Shown: positions 1-8,756, counted from the first letter of the stretch. The stretch is 64,000 bases of DNA from Microbulbifer sp. SAOS-129_SWC (GCF_039696035.1 NZ_CP155567.1:3839001-3903000), one strand, 5' to 3'. Notes: generated from the letters alone by a model not told the origin. Made by a program: numbers and translations.

Positions 1-117
1 ATCCCGCCACCAGGCTGCAGAAAAACTTGTCATCTTCTCCAGCAGAGCAGTCTTTATCTCCTCCAGTTTTTCCGAGCTTACAAATTGAAAATCCCTAATT
101 TTATCCGCAGCGATCAC
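1..117 (-). CDS. Start of an unidentified gene coupled to flgE (runs off the window edge)
   Basis: An open frame of 39 codons starts at GTG 117 and has no stop before the window edge. The GTG overlaps the flgE stop codon (GTGA overlap), and a strong ribosome binding site, GGAGG, lies seven bases before it inside the end of flgE. This indicates a real, translationally coupled next gene. The visible N-terminus is mildly charged, with a predicted helix containing KLEEIKTALLEK and then the hydrophobic FSAAWW. This is too short to identify. Its position after flgE could suit another hook or basal-body gene, or a C-ring (FliM/FliN/SctQ-like) gene, but that is a guess. Confidence 0.6.
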   Translation of the reverse strand, partial: MIAADKIRDFQFVSSEKLEEIKTALLEKMTSFSAAWWRD

Positions 118-1322
118 TTGGACGCCTCCAGTAACTGCTGCATCATTTCATTAACTGCCGTCAGCATCTGCGAAGAGGCCTGGTAACCGCGCTGAACGAT
201 GACCATTTCCGTGAACTGTTGCGACAGCTCTACATTCGAGGACTCAAGTTTATTTCCCTGAATCCGCCCATATACATCCTGATTTGGCCGCCCGATATCG
301 ATTGATTGAGAAGGGTTGGCGCGGAACACTCCCTGGCCCAACTGCGTGAGAGACTGTTTGTCATGGATATGTGCCAGTGCAATCTGCATTCCCTTCTGGG
401 TTTGCTCATTACTGTAATTCGCCTCCAGCACACCATCCTCATCAAAAGAAAGGCTGAGTAATGCACCCTGCTGGTAACCATCATTGTCATCCAGCGCAAG
501 ATCTGACGTTGAAGCTCCAGAGAACGAAGTTGCCTGGGAAAATGAACCTACATCACCAAACGAGAGATTGATATTCTGCTTCGCCCGATCAGTCGGCTGA
601 AAGTCAAAAGAAACACTATTGTATCCCTTTGCTGGAGAACCATTATCTTGGAAACGGATTTCCAAATCTGAGGCGATCAGATTGTTATCCTCATCTCTAA
701 TATCAACGAACCAGCTACGTGGAGTATTGGAATTATTATTTCTAAAGGTAAGATTTAGCTTCTGAATTGATCCGAGAGAATCAACAACCTCAACATCCGA
801 AATCACATGCTGCGAGGAACCCAGGGACAGATTGCCGAGAAACGAAAGATTCTCGGTCGGCTGAGCAGGCATGGTCTTAAGGCCTTCGAGGCTAAGCGGA
901 ACTAGGTTGCCGGACTCATCGAATGCCATGACCTGGGCCTCTGAAGCTGCCGATACCAGAATGTCATCATTGTTAAATGAGAACTGTCCAACCCTGGAAT
1001 AGAGCCGCTCTCCATCTTTTTCCACAATAAAGAAACCTTCACCATCTATAGCGAGGTCGGTTTCATTTCCGGTTTCACGCAGATCTCCCTGAGAGAAATT
1101 AATCGTGGTGCGCAACATCTCCGAGCCACTACCGGAAACTCCACTCTTTAGATACGGACGCTCTCCGTCTTCATACTGGTAGCCATAGTAGACATCAGAA
1201 AAAATTGCCTGGTTACCCTTATATCCAGGGGTATTTACGTTCGCCACATTTCCACTGATAACATCCAGACCTTTGCTGAAGGTCTGTAGACCAGCCATGC
1301 TGCTGTAAACTGTACTCAACAT
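114..1322 (-). CDS. flgE: Flagellar hook protein FlgE
   Basis: FlgE forms the hook outside the outer membrane. The 402-residue product has the usual terminal signatures of axial proteins: an N-terminal helix with SSMAGLQTFSKGLDVISGN followed by NVNTPGYK, and a C-terminal helix with ESSNVELSQQFTEMV and QRGYQASSQML. The length matches ordinary hook proteins, so the hook subunit itself is not reduced. ATG 1322 is preferred over GTG 1325, which overlaps the flgD stop. AGGTGA lies about seven bases before the ATG. It follows flgD directly and is followed by a coupled gene that leaves the window. Confidence 0.93.
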   Translation of the reverse strand: MLSTVYSSMAGLQTFSKGLDVISGNVANVNTPGYKGNQAIFSDVYYGYQYEDGERPYLKSGVSGSGSEMLRTTINFSQGDLRETGNETDLAIDGEGFFIVEKDGERLYSRVGQFSFNNDDILVSAASEAQVMAFDESGNLVPLSLEGLKTMPAQPTENLSFLGNLSLGSSQHVISDVEVVDSLGSIQKLNLTFRNNNSNTPRSWFVDIRDEDNNLIASDLEIRFQDNGSPAKGYNSVSFDFQPTDRAKQNINLSFGDVGSFSQATSFSGASTSDLALDDNDGYQQGALLSLSFDEDGVLEANYSNEQTQKGMQIALAHIHDKQSLTQLGQGVFRANPSQSIDIGRPNQDVYGRIQGNKLESSNVELSQQFTEMVIVQRGYQASSQMLTAVNEMMQQLLEASK

Positions 1323-1324
1323 CA

Positions 1325-1738
1325 CTAATCACCTACTGTCTGCACTTGGGAAATCGGTATATCCGTGAGGTATCGTCCGTCACTGGTCTGCACGGTAATC
1401 ACGGGAGATCCTGAGTCAAAATTAACCGAGACAACACTTCCCAATTCCCGGGATGTTTCGGTAGTGACCTCCACCGTGCGACTGATGATTCCTATTGCCT
1501 GATTCGCCGCGTCAATCTTCATCAGTGACTGAATGTTTTCATTGGTCTGACGCGCCTGCTCCAAGCTGGTAAATTGTGCCAACTGGGAAATAAACTCTGC
1601 ATTGTCAATGGGCTTCAACGGATCCTGATAATTAAGCTGGGTCAGGAGAATTCTGAATAGGTCCTCCTGATTTACCGTCGCATTCTGCTGTGTTTGGGTA
1701 CTGGTGGAGTCAACTCCCCCCAAGGCTCCAATTGCCAT
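1325..1738 (-). CDS. flgD: Hook-capping protein FlgD, short form
   Basis: FlgD caps the growing hook and directs FlgE assembly. The conserved N-terminal block is clear at about residues 25-62, with FRILLTQLNYQDPLKPID and FISQLAQFTSLEQ. At 137 residues the protein is much shorter than the roughly 230 residues of the enterobacterial protein. It keeps one C-terminal beta-rich segment (residues ~85-137) but seems to lack the second, Ig-like half. Short FlgD proteins exist in other bacteria, so this alone does not show loss of function. The gene overlaps flgE and lies 18 bases after the fliK-like gene. Confidence 0.88.
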   Translation of the reverse strand: MAIGALGGVDSTSTQTQQNATVNQEDLFRILLTQLNYQDPLKPIDNAEFISQLAQFTSLEQARQTNENIQSLMKIDAANQAIGIISRTVEVTTETSRELGSVVSVNFDSGSPVITVQTSDGRYLTDIPISQVQTVGD

Positions 1739-1756
1739 CTTCCACTCCTATAGAAT

Positions 1757-2353
1757 TTATAATTGCTCTTCGATTCCATTAATCGTCAGCTTTTCCAGAG
1801 TCAAGCCGCTGCGTAATAGCATCGTTTTTATGCTACCGACAATTCCAGACTTGTCCGAATCAGACATTACTCTCCCGACCCAAACCGAGACAAAACCGTC
1901 TTCTTCGACAACTAGATGTCCTTTGAACTTTCCTAGCTGCGCCTCTAAATCCGGCTTCGTCACCGGACGCTTGATAGAGGTGCGAAAAGTCTCATTGATC
2001 TGTCTACCCATTTTTTCCGCAACTGGAACTTGACCAGTTAAGCGGTTGTAACCCGCCATGAACTTTCGCTCAGACACCATTCCTTCAGCGGCATGCGGAT
2101 CCGGCCCTGAAAGCCTGCTTTCGTTGCTAGGGGCTGCTCGCGACGATGCATAATTTTCAGTAATCCCCTGCCAAGGTCTCTTTTCCGCAGCAGTATTTCT
2201 GTTATCCAAGCCCCCTTCCTGTGGGGCTTCGTTATCCGAATAGGATCGTCTTTGCTGCGAAAGAAACTCCTGTTCCCAACTCTGAATGCGCTTGTTGCTT
2301 GACACCTGCCCACTAACCGCATCAGACAGCCCTGGCAAACTATCGATCTTCAT
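1757..2353 (-). CDS. Short FliK/SctP-like hook-length or needle-ruler protein
   Basis: This 198-residue protein occupies the place of fliK between fliJ and flgD. The first ~110 residues are polar and disordered-looking, rich in S, N, E and R. The last ~60 residues form a compact segment, with strands around GHLVVEEDGFVSVWVGRV, then a helix SIKTMLLRSGL and a final strand LTLEKLTING. That order resembles the C-terminal substrate-specificity-switch domain of FliK/SctP, which acts on FlhB. FliK proteins are usually 350 residues or more, so this one is short. The identification rests on position and fold pattern, not on a recognised motif. It overlaps fliJ by 14 bases. Confidence 0.55.
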   Translation of the reverse strand: MKIDSLPGLSDAVSGQVSSNKRIQSWEQEFLSQQRRSYSDNEAPQEGGLDNRNTAAEKRPWQGITENYASSRAAPSNESRLSGPDPHAAEGMVSERKFMAGYNRLTGQVPVAEKMGRQINETFRTSIKRPVTKPDLEAQLGKFKGHLVVEEDGFVSVWVGRVMSDSDKSGIVGSIKTMLLRSGLTLEKLTINGIEEQL

Positions 2354-2795
2354 TGCGACACCACCTTACTAAACTCAATTCGTCATACCTTGATTCCAAG
2401 CGCCGGGTGGTCCTCTTCCTTACTGCGCGGTTAAGTTCTTCAGCAAGCGCTTCGTAATTTTCGTTAATGGTATAGCAACGATGAATTTCATCGACCAGAA
2501 ATTCGACCTCTTTTTCGGAAATGAACACCTGACTATCCAGGCCTGCCTTTCTTTTCTCCGCGTATTCGATACTCATCTTTACATCAGAGATTCGATCAAG
2601 ATTAAAAAGTGTCATTTCCCCATGCAGGAGTTCTCGGTACAGGCCTTCAAAATTATGAATTTCGCGGTCGATGCCCTTCAGTTCCTCGCGAAGATCTGCT
2701 AAACGAGCCTTTTCTTTCGCTAAATCTTCGCTGAGACCGATCATTTGGATATCAGCCAACTTTATAAGCTTTTGAACCTGGGTTAGCCGATTCAT
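2340..2795 (-). CDS. fliJ: FliJ-like export chaperone, coiled coil
   Basis: The 151-residue product is almost entirely charged helix with heptad-like spacing (for example KEKARLADLREELKGIDRE and EKEVEFLVDEI). This is the form expected of FliJ/SctO, the stalk that sits in the ring of the export ATPase. It directly follows fliI with a four-base overlap and precedes the fliK-like gene, the classical fliI-fliJ-fliK order. FliJ proteins have little sequence conservation, so the call depends on size, coiled-coil character and position. Confidence 0.75.
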   Translation of the reverse strand: MNRLTQVQKLIKLADIQMIGLSEDLAKEKARLADLREELKGIDREIHNFEGLYRELLHGEMTLFNLDRISDVKMSIEYAEKRKAGLDSQVFISEKEVEFLVDEIHRCYTINENYEALAEELNRAVRKRTTRRLESRYDELSLVRWCRNEDR

Positions 2796-4099
2796 TTCTT
2801 ATCCAAAATTCTCGCCATTTCTGCGTAAACATCGTCCCGGGAAATTTCCGCCTTGCCACTTTGCTCAAAGAGATGATAAATCCTGGGAACAAGCACCAGG
2901 GATCTATCCAGATTCGGGTTCTTACCCTCATGGTATGCACCCAACGAAACAAGGTCTCTGGCCTCTGCATAGTTTTTTATCAGAGCCCTTAAATTTCTAC
3001 ACAGTGCAATCTGACTATCATCTTGAAGCCTGTTCGCAAGCCGACTTATGCTCCCCAGAAAATCGATGGCTGGATAGCGACCTTCATTGGCAACTTCGCG
3101 GCTTAAGATGATATGCCCATCAAGAATGGCCCGAGCAGACTCTGCGATAGGGTCTTCCAACTCTTCATTTTCTACGAGTAATGTGTAGACAGCACTGATA
3201 CTTCCCGCTCCCTCCTTTGTCCCCGCTCTCTCGATAAGCTCGGGAAGCAGCCCAAACACCGATGGCGTATAGCCCTTCGCCGTGGGTGGCTCACCTACAG
3301 ACAAACCAACTTCCCGCTGCGCCATAGCGAAGCGAGTTAGAGAATCGACAGCAAGGAATACATCTTTTCCCTGATCACGAAAGTACTCACAAATAGCCAT
3401 CGCGGTAAAAGCGGCATTAACTCTCAGCAGAGCCGGATCATCGGCAGTAGCCGCGACTACAACCGTCCTTTCCCTCTGCTCATCAGATAGTGCCTCTTCC
3501 AGAAAATCTTTGACCTCCCGACCGCGCTCCCCGATTAACGCTATAACAGTAATGTCGGCTTCGACGCCACTTAATAACATACCGAGTAGCGATGACTTCC
3601 CTACACCGGCTCCTGCAAAAATTCCCAGACGCTGACCCTTGCCTAAAGTCAGCATACTGTCCAGCGCCTTTACGCCCGTGGGCAGTACAGAGCGAATACG
3701 AGATCGTTCCAACGGGGGCACGGATTGGCCTCGTAGCATGCGCCTCTCTTCAGCAAATATTTCAGGGCCCAGGTCAATTGGCCGACCCATTCCATCAACG
3801 ATTCTGCCAAGCAAGCCCTGTCCGACCTGAACGTCGAGTGTTGTCCGGCTCCGCTTGACAAAGCTCCCCGGCTTTACGCCGGTCAGGTCGCCATACGGCA
3901 GCAGTACAACTCTCCCATTTCTGAAGCCCTTTACTTCTGCGTCCAGGCTTTTTCCATCAATACTTGAAATGGTGCAGCGCTCTCCATAGAAAACATCGCG
4001 CATTCGCGCTTCTACACTCAAGCCAACAAACTCTTCGACTTTACCGTATAGCTCGAATAAGCAGGCACCTTCCACGATACGACTTAGCTCTGAGAACAT
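2792..4099 (-). CDS. fliI: Flagellar-type export ATPase FliI
   Basis: FliI is the hexameric ATPase at the cytoplasmic entrance of the flagellar/type III export gate. The 435-residue protein has a beta-barrel N-domain, a Walker A motif GAGVGKSS at about residues 162-169, a Walker B strand FLAVDSLTRFAMAQRE, and the family signature EPPTAKGYTPSVF. The length is normal for FliI/SctN. It starts at ATG 4099, four bases after fliH ends, and its stop overlaps the fliJ start. All ATPase residues that can be checked by eye are intact, so the export machine looks functional. Confidence 0.95.
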   Translation of the reverse strand: MFSELSRIVEGACLFELYGKVEEFVGLSVEARMRDVFYGERCTISSIDGKSLDAEVKGFRNGRVVLLPYGDLTGVKPGSFVKRSRTTLDVQVGQGLLGRIVDGMGRPIDLGPEIFAEERRMLRGQSVPPLERSRIRSVLPTGVKALDSMLTLGKGQRLGIFAGAGVGKSSLLGMLLSGVEADITVIALIGERGREVKDFLEEALSDEQRERTVVVAATADDPALLRVNAAFTAMAICEYFRDQGKDVFLAVDSLTRFAMAQREVGLSVGEPPTAKGYTPSVFGLLPELIERAGTKEGAGSISAVYTLLVENEELEDPIAESARAILDGHIILSREVANEGRYPAIDFLGSISRLANRLQDDSQIALCRNLRALIKNYAEARDLVSLGAYHEGKNPNLDRSLVLVPRIYHLFEQSGKAEISRDDVYAEMARILDKK

Positions 4100-4103
4100 T
4101 GCG

Positions 4104-4826
4104 TTACGCCAAAGCCTCCGCGATCAGTGAATGCAAATTTCCGATCTGAGTCGAATAGCCTGCATCCACAACCTGGTCTTCCGCCTCAATTAATAGATCG
4201 AATGGACGGATATCGGAATTACAGGTTATGCGAGCCAATTTATTAAGCCGGTCAAATACTGCCTTATTGCTGATCAAGGCTTCATATAAATTTGCACCAA
4301 TCTGGATATCTACCTTCTTCTCCGGATTCAAAAATTCGATCAACTGCGCAATCTTCTCATAAAGATAATTAGGCGGAATCTTTATATCACCCACGATCTT
4401 TGCGACAGAAATTGCGACTACACCAGCGACATTTTCCTGAATAAAGCTTTTCTCTCTGCTTGCGGTTTCATGCAGAAATCGCTCCAGCGAAGCAATACTA
4501 TTGCTGCATTCAGTCGCCATCCGCTCCATACCAGCAGTATATGATTTCAATCCCTCCTCTCTTCCCCGAGCTACCGCCTCCTGATAATATTTTTTTTCGT
4601 TATCTTCTACAAAAGTCGAAAGTCTACTCAACTCAGAAGTCTTCTCGGCCAGATCCCCCCTCAGGCTTTCAATCTCCTGCTTCTGTAGCTCGATTTTTTT
4701 CAATATGGCATCTACATCAACAGTTTGAGCCTCCACCTTTTGGGGGCCTTTCGCACTATTGACGGATTGAACGGCAGAGCTGTTATGCTCTGCGCCAAGC
4801 AGCTTTTTTCTGGCCATCTCACTCAT
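4104..4826 (-). CDS. fliH: FliH-like negative regulator of the export ATPase
   Basis: The 240-residue protein has a basic N-terminus, a long coiled coil at about residues 40-85 (AILKKIELQKQEIESLRG), and a C-terminal alpha/beta domain ending DLLIEAEDQVVDAGYSTQIGNL. FliH/SctL proteins end with this kind of domain. FliH dimers hold the FliI ATPase to the C-ring in flagella or to SctQ pods in injectisomes. Its start overlaps the upstream 111-residue gene by eight bases. Because no FliN/SctQ is visible here, its docking partner is unknown. Confidence 0.85.
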   Translation of the reverse strand: MSEMARKKLLGAEHNSSAVQSVNSAKGPQKVEAQTVDVDAILKKIELQKQEIESLRGDLAEKTSELSRLSTFVEDNEKKYYQEAVARGREEGLKSYTAGMERMATECSNSIASLERFLHETASREKSFIQENVAGVVAISVAKIVGDIKIPPNYLYEKIAQLIEFLNPEKKVDIQIGANLYEALISNKAVFDRLNKLARITCNSDIRPFDLLIEAEDQVVDAGYSTQIGNLHSLIAEALA

Positions 4827-5154
4827 GGCTTTTACCCGTAGCTATATACTCGCTTAGCGAACGCGCCAATGACGAGGGAAATACAGCTTCTTGCCCCGCC
4901 ACGACTCTGGCCAAACGGTCGATAAATTCCGCTGAAGCTCCTGGAACCTGCTCTACAAGACGCTCGGTACGCTTGAAATCCGATGCAAATTGCTCTGAGA
5001 GAACATCCTCATCTTCGTGTCCATTTAGGTCAAAAAGCTTGAAATACCGATACAGCTTGTCCCGGAATTCCTTCGGGATCGACGAAAGCAATCGCTCCCT
5101 CTGTCTTTCAGGGAGCAAATACAACTCAACTGCCAGAGCCTTTTCATTGATCAT
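4819..5154 (-). CDS. Small unknown protein in the position of fliG
   Basis: The ATG at 5154 overlaps the fliF stop by 11 bases and gives a protein of 111 residues. A longer frame from 5184 would lie wholly inside fliF. In ordinary flagellar operons this slot, between fliF and fliH, encodes the ~330-residue switch protein FliG. The product here is about one third of that length. It is helical, with LPERQRERLLSSIPKEFRDK near the N-terminus, and I see neither the FliG middle-domain EHPQ motif nor the charged torque helix. It could be a FliG remnant, an adaptor analogous to SctK of injectisomes, or something new. I do not assign a function. Confidence 0.7.
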   Translation of the reverse strand: MINEKALAVELYLLPERQRERLLSSIPKEFRDKLYRYFKLFDLNGHEDEDVLSEQFASDFKRTERLVEQVPGASAEFIDRLARVVAGQEAVFPSSLARSLSEYIATGKSHE

Positions 5155-6469
5155 CGATCTGGACCACATTTGTTGGCATATCAACCCAATGCTGCAACTG
5201 TCTGGAGATCCTTCGGTATCTCATATTGCTGCTGATGGCCTTCACTAGAAAAGTTATAACAAAGACTCCCAATAGAGAGAGAACCAACAAGATCAATTTC
5301 TGGTTGCTTAAGACGGGAGTATCTGGATTATCATGCACTGGTGCAGGCGCTGGTGCAGCCTCATACTTTTCGAAGGCTTTCTTTAGCGCGATATTGTTCT
5401 TAATGATAGTTATCCTATCTCCCCTGTCAGGCCTCATTCCCAGCACGGATTCAATCAGGGACTTCAGCTCCTCGATGTCAACATTATCGAGAGTCTGATC
5501 GACAACAACCCCAACGTTGACGCTGGTAATTTCGTACCCTGAGTACTCCACGTTACTTATCTCGCGACCGTATTGATAACTAACCTCTTTCGATTTACTC
5601 TTTTTTCCGGCCTTTTCACCAGTACCACTATTCTCCGTCTCGCGGATTTTACTAACACCGCTTCCATCGTCAGGCGCCAAAAGCCGCTCCGTTTGAACGG
5701 TTTTTCGATCCGTATCAAGAGTGACATCTACATCGGCTACATATCTTGACGTCCCAAGGCTTCCATCCAATACCGATCTCATCTTATCCATAAGGTAATT
5801 TTCGACTCTGATCTTTTCTTGTAGCGGTCTGCCTCCGGCATAGTCATCGGAAGCACTCCCAACCAGGACTTCACCTGATTGATTTACAATAGAAATATTC
5901 TCAGCATCGATTTTTGGAACAGAAGACTCAACTATCTTCTTGACTCCATAGACCTGATTCGGACCGAGTTGCTTTCCTGGATCCAAATAAATGGTAATGG
6001 ATGCTCGAACCTTTTCTTTGTCAGAAGAAAATAATTTCTTTTCAGGCAAAACCAGATGCACCCGGGCATCTCTGATGTCGTCAAGTGAACTTATCGTCCT
6101 CGAAAGTTCACCTTCAAGTGCTCGCTGGTAATTAACACGCTGGGCAAAGTCTGTAACCCCGAAATCTGACTCATTGAATAGTTCGAAGCCAACAACCTGC
6201 CTGAAGGCGTTACCGCTCTCCATAACGGCCTTTTTTGCCTTGAAAACATCTTTATGAGCTACGCTTATTGTGCCCTTTTCTCGATCTATACTATGTTGTA
6301 TGTCCAGCACAGTTAACTCAGCAGAGACATTATCAAGCTCTTCCGGAGGCAACTCCCGGAGTAGAACTTCCATGCCGGGAGTCAGCAGCCAATAACTGGC
6401 AACACCTATAAAAAGAACAATAACTACAACGCCACTCCAGAGTAGTGGCTTACCCTCTGTAAACTTCAT
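5144..6469 (-). CDS. fliF: MS-ring protein FliF with a short cytoplasmic tail
   Basis: FliF forms the inner-membrane MS ring. The ATG at 6469 has AAGGGG about ten bases upstream and is preferred over a TTG at 6496. The 441-residue product has a first membrane segment at ~10-30, a ring-building region with the YscJ/FliF signature (ERTISSLDDIRDARVHLVLPEK-type sequence, mid-protein) and a second membrane segment at ~391-412. Only about 29 residues follow the second segment, against roughly 80-100 in typical FliF of ~550 residues. That tail is where FliG normally binds, and no full-length FliG gene follows. The ring-building part looks intact. Confidence 0.92.
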   Translation of the reverse strand: MKFTEGKPLLWSGVVVIVLFIGVASYWLLTPGMEVLLRELPPEELDNVSAELTVLDIQHSIDREKGTISVAHKDVFKAKKAVMESGNAFRQVVGFELFNESDFGVTDFAQRVNYQRALEGELSRTISSLDDIRDARVHLVLPEKKLFSSDKEKVRASITIYLDPGKQLGPNQVYGVKKIVESSVPKIDAENISIVNQSGEVLVGSASDDYAGGRPLQEKIRVENYLMDKMRSVLDGSLGTSRYVADVDVTLDTDRKTVQTERLLAPDDGSGVSKIRETENSGTGEKAGKKSKSKEVSYQYGREISNVEYSGYEITSVNVGVVVDQTLDNVDIEELKSLIESVLGMRPDRGDRITIIKNNIALKKAFEKYEAAPAPAPVHDNPDTPVLSNQKLILLVLSLLGVFVITFLVKAISSNMRYRRISRQLQHWVDMPTNVVQIDDQ

Positions 6470-6496
6470 TAAAAACAACCCCTTTCGATGCAGCAA

Positions 6497-6787
6497 TCAG
6501 ACCTGCATTCGCATTATTTCTTGATAGCCTTCAAGAACTTTATTCCGAACCTGTAAAGCCAACTGGAATTCCGTTTTGGATTTTTCCAGCTCGAGCATAA
6601 CGTCGTGCAGGTTTTCAGCCTTTCCTAGAGCTAAATCCTGCAATGCTGCCTCAGATTTATTTATTTGCTGGTCCAGATCGCCCATCTGCGCGGCAATCCA
6701 GCTCGAAAAGCTGGCTGACGCCTGATGATCAACGTTGCCAGGAATCAGTGAATCTAGTTTTATTGGATTAATAGGCTCAATGCTCAC
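6497..6787 (-). CDS. fliE: FliE, MS ring-rod junction protein
   Basis: FliE joins the MS ring to the proximal rod and is the first rod substrate exported. The 96-residue product has the typical size and a C-terminal half (SKTEFQLALQVRNKVLEGYQEIMRM) that matches the conserved FliE helix. The start is GTG 6787, six bases after flgC ends. Its position, flgB-flgC-fliE-fliF, is the standard order. Confidence 0.92.
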   Translation of the reverse strand: MSIEPINPIKLDSLIPGNVDHQASASFSSWIAAQMGDLDQQINKSEAALQDLALGKAENLHDVMLELEKSKTEFQLALQVRNKVLEGYQEIMRMQV

Positions 6788-6792
6788 TTCAT

Positions 6793-7221
6793 TTAGCTCC
6801 CGATTTTAAGTGCCTGTTGGATCATTGCTTTATACGCATTGACGGCTTTAACGTTCGCCTCGTAGGCTCGTTGGGAACGGAGCATTGTCATCATCTCAGT
6901 CAGCAAGTTGACATTGGCGTACTTGACAAACCCTTTTTCATCTGAATTCGGGTTATCTGGCTCATAACTGAGCCGAAAGTCGTCATTACTTTCATAAACT
7001 TTCCCGCTGCCAACCCCTCTCAGCTCATCAACTAAATTCATTTGCTCAGCAAAACTCTTTGCGCCCGCCGGATTTGTCATCAGCCTTTTCGCCGCATAGG
7101 GTCTCTGATCCGCCGGGCGAGTACTGTTAGCATTGGCCAAATTACTGGCTACCAATTCAAGCCGTGATTTTTCTACCGACAGACCGGAAGCACTAATATC
7201 AAATACTGATAAATAATCCAT
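6793..7221 (-). CDS. flgC: Proximal rod protein FlgC
   Basis: The 142-residue product begins with the axial-protein helix (FDISASGLSVEKSRLELVASNLANANS) and ends with NLLTEMMTMLRSQRAYEANVKA, both FlgC signatures. FlgC forms part of the rod crossing the periplasm. The gene sits one base after flgB and six before fliE. The length is standard. Confidence 0.94.
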   Translation of the reverse strand: MDYLSVFDISASGLSVEKSRLELVASNLANANSTRPADQRPYAAKRLMTNPAGAKSFAEQMNLVDELRGVGSGKVYESNDDFRLSYEPDNPNSDEKGFVKYANVNLLTEMMTMLRSQRAYEANVKAVNAYKAMIQQALKIGS

Positions 7222-7222
7222 T

Positions 7223-7609
7223 TTATCTACCTACCTCCCCAGTTATTGCCATTTTCACCAAACTACCATACTTACTTAAGCCCTGGAGAAGAGCCTGATA
7301 CTGAACTACAACTTCATTAAGACGCACCATCTCCATATCCAACGCTACATTGGAGCCAGTGGCGTGGACGTATGCACCGTCATGAATTTCATTGCGCAGA
7401 CCTTCAAACCTTCCGGAATTTTGACTCTCATCACCGGACAGCAGATTCTCAGCATCGGCGTATATATCACTGAAATTCAAAGCTAGAGCACGGTAACCGT
7501 CACTATTTGCGTTAGCGATATTGTGTGCGGATATTTGCTGCTGCTGTAAATTTGCATCTAGTGCGGTCTTTACAAGATCTGAAGTGAGATCAGTAACATT
7601 ATTTATCAT
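7223..7609 (-). CDS. flgB: Proximal rod protein FlgB
   Basis: The 128-residue product has QQISAHNIANANSDGYRA near its N-terminus and the C-terminal VRLNEVVVQYQALLQGLSK typical of FlgB. It forms the proximal rod with FlgC and FliE. It is placed between flgI and flgC, which differs from the usual flgBCDEFGHI order of polar flagella because flgB and flgC here follow the ring genes. Confidence 0.93.
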   Translation of the reverse strand: MINNVTDLTSDLVKTALDANLQQQQISAHNIANANSDGYRALALNFSDIYADAENLLSGDESQNSGRFEGLRNEIHDGAYVHATGSNVALDMEMVRLNEVVVQYQALLQGLSKYGSLVKMAITGEVGR

Positions 7610-7619
7610 TTTTCTGCTC

Positions 7620-8753
7620 CTACTGGATAATCAGCTCGGCGTGTAAAGCACCAGCAGCCTTTAACCCTTGTAAAATAGTAATAATATCCCGACTGCTGGC
7701 GTTAACTTTTCGCAAAGCTGTAACCAGCTCAGCGACATTACTGTCTTGAGGCATATTGACCATAACACCGTTATCTTCCTTAACACCTATTTCCGTATCC
7801 GGCACAGTCTGTGTTCTCACATTCGGCAGGTTGTTTCTCCCGAAGAAGACATTTGGCTGTGAAACATAGTAATCAGTACTAATTGAGACGATCATATCTC
7901 CCTGCGTGATGGTTGTCGGAGAAATAGTCACATCACCTCCCGCCACAACAGTTCCAGTTCTCTCATTGAGTACAACACGAGCCCGGCTATCTGGCTCAAC
8001 CTTGATTGATTCAATACTGGCCATAAATTGATAAAGCGCGTTACTGTCCTCCCGGGGAGGAAACACATCAAAAGTGCCAGGCCCGACCACATGCGCCAGA
8101 TTCGAACCGAACTTCTGATTGATGCTTTGCACCACTCGGCTAATCGTGGTGATATCCGGACTGTTTAAGACATACGTTAGCTTCTTATCGAATCCACTTG
8201 GGCCGTTGGCAACAGCCTTTTCGACAATCGCACCGTTCGCAATCGTGCCCGTTGTCGGGTGATTTTTTTGCACCAGGTTGCCATTAAGGTCATAGCGGTA
8301 GCCGCCGATGGAAAGAGATCCTTGCGCCAGCGCATAGATCCTCTGGTCTGGCCCCCGTAATGGCGTAACCACCAATGCTCCTCCTAATAGCGAGCGCGCG
8401 TCTCCCATTGAACTGACCGTTACATCAATGTTGGAGCCCGGCTGAGCAAATGGTGGAAGCGAGGCAGCAATCATCACAGCGGCCACGTTTCTCGCGCGGA
8501 GATCTTTTGGATCAATGTTGATACCCAGGTTTTCAATCAGGTTACTCATCGATTGCTTCGTCAGCTTACTGTTGTAGCTATCGCCGGTACCCGCAAGTCC
8601 GGTAACGACGCCATAACCGACCAGCATATTGGACCTGTCAGATTTCAACCTGGCCAACTCTTTCAACCTGACGCTTTCGGCACTTGTGTTAGCCGCTGCA
8701 GACAGAACTGTTAATCCCAGGACAAATATCCGAAGCGCAGAATATATCTTCAT
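7620..8753 (-). CDS. flgI: P-ring protein FlgI
   Basis: FlgI forms the ring around the rod in the peptidoglycan layer. The 377-residue precursor has a Sec signal peptide (hydrophobic stretch LRIFVLGLTVLSAAANTSAES) and the strongly conserved FlgI segments NMLVGYGVVTGLAGTGD, RNVAAVMIAASLPPFAQPG and VVLNERTGTVVAGGDV. The length is normal. It lies four bases after flgH. A P ring only makes sense if a rod really crosses the cell wall, so the envelope part of the machine appears complete. Confidence 0.95.
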   Translation of the reverse strand: MKIYSALRIFVLGLTVLSAAANTSAESVRLKELARLKSDRSNMLVGYGVVTGLAGTGDSYNSKLTKQSMSNLIENLGINIDPKDLRARNVAAVMIAASLPPFAQPGSNIDVTVSSMGDARSLLGGALVVTPLRGPDQRIYALAQGSLSIGGYRYDLNGNLVQKNHPTTGTIANGAIVEKAVANGPSGFDKKLTYVLNSPDITTISRVVQSINQKFGSNLAHVVGPGTFDVFPPREDSNALYQFMASIESIKVEPDSRARVVLNERTGTVVAGGDVTISPTTITQGDMIVSISTDYYVSQPNVFFGRNNLPNVRTQTVPDTEIGVKEDNGVMVNMPQDSNVAELVTALRKVNASSRDIITILQGLKAAGALHAELIIQ

Positions 8754-8756
8754 AAT

